Source of the DNA: an uncultured Gemmatimonadota bacterium
GTDB lineage: Bacteria > Gemmatimonadota > Gemmatimonadetes > Gemmatimonadales > GWC2-71-9
Assembly: GCA_913009915.1 (NCBI GenBank)
Contig: CAJVYZ010000003.1
Coordinates: forward strand, 1 to 17,267
Length of the DNA stretch: 17,267 bases
Direction of reading: 5' to 3'
This document shows positions 15,761 through 17,267 of this stretch, piece by piece. The stretch's first letter is position 1, and each line of letters begins with the position of its first letter. Position numbers and translations under genes: made by a program. The notes under the pieces are model-generated. The model had not been told where the DNA came from. It worked only from the letters and a program-made list of their open reading frames with translations, and searched no databases.

Positions 15761-16931
15761 CCTGCCCTCCTTGGTCTGACCGCGGTGCTGTCTGTTCAGG
15801 CGGCGGCGATGCCACCTCTTCGTCGATCACCGGTAACGATTTCCGGCTACGGATCTGATGTACCGAGGTGGCGATCGCGTGGGCGGCGACGCCTGCCGTG
15901 GCCCCCAGCGCCAGCGCCGCGCCGATGAGATCCACCCTCCGTTCGACACCGAAGCCGGCCACGTCCGGAAGCCGGTCGTAGAACGGCGTCATCGTGTCCC
16001 AGAAATTGGGCTCGGTGCAGCCCAGGCACGGGTGGCCGGCGCCGATGGGCCAGTTGGTGCCGCTGTTCCACTGGAAGATCGGGCACGGGGCGAACGTCGC
16101 CGGACCCTTGCAGCCGACCTTGTACAGGCACCATCCTTTCCGCGCCGCCGCATCGTCGAACGTCTCCACATACTGGCCGGCGTCGTAGTGTGCTCGACGA
16201 GAACATTGGTCGTGGATGCGGGCACCGTAGGCGAACAGTGGACGCCCCTCCGCGTCCATCGCCGGCAGGCTGCCGAAGGTCAGGAAGTGGACGATGGTGG
16301 CCGTGATGACGTCGCCGATCGGCGGACAACCCGCCACCGTCAGGACCGGCTTGTCCTTGATGATGTCGCGCACACCGACGGCCCCGGTCGGATTGGGACG
16401 GGCCGCCTGGATGTTGCCCCAGTGGGCGCAGGCGCCGACGGCGATAACGGCCGCCGCTCCGTCGGCGGCCTCCACCAGGACATCGTGCGCCGTCCGGCCT
16501 CCGATGACGGTGTAGATCCCACCTTCGTTCATCGGGATCGAGCCGGTGACGATGAGGATGTACTCTCCCCGGTTTGCCTCCATCGACTCGTGCATGGCAG
16601 CCTCGGCGGCGTGACCCGCCGCGGCCATGAGGGTGTCGTTGAAATCCAGGGAAACCAGATCGAGGATCAATTCCGCGATGCCCGGCTCCCCCGACCGCAA
16701 CACGCTCTCCACGCATCCGGTGCATTCCTGGAGCTGGAGCCAGATGACGCTGGGCCGTTTCTGGCTCTGGAGGGCAGCCGCTACCCTTGGAGCAGCGGCG
16801 GCCCCCAACCCGAGCACGATGGCTACGTCTCGGCAGAAGGCCAGAAAATCCCGGCGTGACACCCCGCGGCGGTCGAGCTGGTGACCGAGCGCCTCGCCAG
16901 AGGCCCAGGGCTGTGCGGATGGGGAATACAT
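15753..16931 (-). CDS. [NiFe]-hydrogenase small (Fe-S) subunit with Tat signal and C-terminal anchor
   Basis: 392-residue precursor. It wires the active site to the cytochrome through three Fe-S clusters. Seen: a twin-arginine signal (SRRDFLAFC, 25-33, then a hydrophobic stretch to about 52). Proximal [4Fe-4S] ligands are Cys70, Cys73, Cys168 and Cys202. The distal cluster uses His240, Cys243, Cys268 and Cys274, and the medial [3Fe-4S] uses Cys283, Cys302 and Cys305. A C-terminal membrane helix (about 334-358) is followed by a Pro/Glu-rich tail. The two extra cysteines of O2-tolerant enzymes are replaced by Gly72 and Asn173, so the proximal cluster should be the conventional type. The ATG at 16931 is chosen because GGAGG lies 6 bases upstream and it fits the Tat signal length. 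It is the first gene of the operon. Confidence 0.96.
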   Translation of the reverse strand: MYSPSAQPWASGEALGHQLDRRGVSRRDFLAFCRDVAIVLGLGAAAAPRVAAALQSQKRPSVIWLQLQECTGCVESVLRSGEPGIAELILDLVSLDFNDTLMAAAGHAAEAAMHESMEANRGEYILIVTGSIPMNEGGIYTVIGGRTAHDVLVEAADGAAAVIAVGACAHWGNIQAARPNPTGAVGVRDIIKDKPVLTVAGCPPIGDVITATIVHFLTFGSLPAMDAEGRPLFAYGARIHDQCSRRAHYDAGQYVETFDDAAARKGWCLYKVGCKGPATFAPCPIFQWNSGTNWPIGAGHPCLGCTEPNFWDTMTPFYDRLPDVAGFGVERRVDLIGAALALGATAGVAAHAIATSVHQIRSRKSLPVIDEEVASPPPEQTAPRSDQGGQDG

Positions 16932-17108
16932 GTGGGGCCTCCATATTGTCCCGGGGGCTGAAAACGCCGGGATCCGGCTCTGCGGCCGCACCCGGCCCTG
17001 GCGCTCAAAAAGCGCCCGGGCGGGGGGCCGCGGACCCGATGGAGGTGCCCGCGGGTGCTCGGGCGATTTGCACCGATCCCACGATAGCCGCCGGGTTCCC
17101 AAGAAAGG

Positions 17109-17124
17109 GCCAACCACGCGCCAA
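17109..17124 (-). promoter_or_regulatory. Possible sigma-54 (-24/-12) promoter of the hydrogenase operon
   Basis: On the minus strand TTGGCGCGTGGTTGGC matches the consensus TTGGCACG-N4-TTGC at 10 of 12 fixed positions, with the essential GG and GC at the correct distance. It lies about 180 bases before the start codon. Sigma-54 promoters are common for hydrogenase operons in Proteobacteria, but no sigma-54 activator is in the window and chance matches are not rare in GC-rich DNA. Confidence 0.3.
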
Positions 17125-17167
17125 CCTCCTCGAGCCCTGTCCGCCCCGGCTGCCGCCTTTTCGGCAT

Positions 17168-17250
17168 ACCTGTTAATTCCTCCATATTCCCTGTTTCCCT
17201 CCCCGCCTCCCTCATCTGTCATCTCTCCCTCCCTGCCCTCCTCCCCGTCG
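17168..17250. repeat. Polypyrimidine/polypurine tract
   Basis: About 80 bases with a strong C/T bias on the plus strand, built from CCT and CCCT runs with few interruptions (for example TCTCCCTCCCTGCCC). It is upstream of the hydrogenase operon and of the candidate promoter. Such tracts can adopt unusual DNA structure or act as flexible upstream regions; no function is shown. Confidence 0.45.
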
Positions 17251-17267
17251 TCCCGCGTACCACACTC

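Larger units (their letters stand above)
16932..17267 (-). other. Upstream region of the hydrogenase operon, no confident gene
   Basis: These 336 bases lead into the small-subunit gene. They hold its GGAGG ribosome-binding site, a palindrome GCCGGGATCCGGC (16966-16978), a hairpin with a 6-pair stem (GGCGCT at 17000-17005, AGCGCC at 17011-17016), a possible sigma-54 promoter, and a polypyrimidine tract near the right end. The small-subunit frame stays open upstream to 17222, but that extension has no protein character. A short frame starting at 17167 on the minus strand (114 codons) is weakly possible and not called. Confidence 0.6.

Noticed and set aside
16932..17222. Upstream extension of the small-subunit reading frame to 17222
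   Set aside because: The extension would bury the Tat signal behind about 97 extra residues of low-quality sequence; the ATG at 16931 has a strong ribosome-binding site.

Overview
The window is GC-rich bacterial DNA with almost no non-coding space. It comes from a Gram-negative (diderm) organism: it encodes a complete tripartite RND efflux system with an outer-membrane lipoprotein channel, and a Tat-exported, membrane-anchored hydrogenase. I cannot name the taxon from the sequence. Nothing suggests a phage, transposon, CRISPR array or tRNA/rRNA gene.

Region 1 (1-5730, minus strand) is a four-gene efflux operon read right to left: TetR-family regulator, NodT-type outer-membrane factor, periplasmic adaptor, and RND permease, whose C-terminus runs off the left edge. 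Every junction is a 4-base ATGA overlap. The regulator is therefore the first gene of the operon it probably controls. A near-perfect inverted repeat lies 5 bases upstream of its start.

Region 2 (5731-6971, plus strand) holds a Crp/Fnr-family regulator with a conspicuous cysteine pair in its sensor domain, followed by a 67-residue membrane protein of the DUF2892/YgaP-transmembrane type. Two inverted repeats lie between the two genes and a probable intrinsic terminator follows. I infer a small redox- or sulfur-responsive unit.

Region 3 (7033-16931, minus strand) is a ten-gene uptake [NiFe]-hydrogenase operon read right to left: small subunit, large subunit, cytochrome b, maturation endopeptidase, hypA, hypB, hypF, hypC, hypD, hypE. 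Neighbours overlap by 1 to 20 bases or are one base apart. The enzyme should oxidise H2 on the periplasmic face and pass electrons through three Fe-S clusters to a diheme cytochrome b and the quinone pool. HypC/D/E/F build the Fe(CN)2CO group, HypA/B insert nickel, and the endopeptidase removes a 15-residue tail from the large subunit. A strong hairpin sits between the end of this operon and region 2. The 336 bases upstream hold the ribosome-binding site of the first gene, a possible sigma-54 promoter and a polypurine/polypyrimidine tract.

I see no clearly new system. The points most worth a second look are a HypA that lacks its entire zinc domain, the conventional four-cysteine proximal cluster site in the hydrogenase, and the Crp/Fnr-DUF2892 pair with its palindromes.
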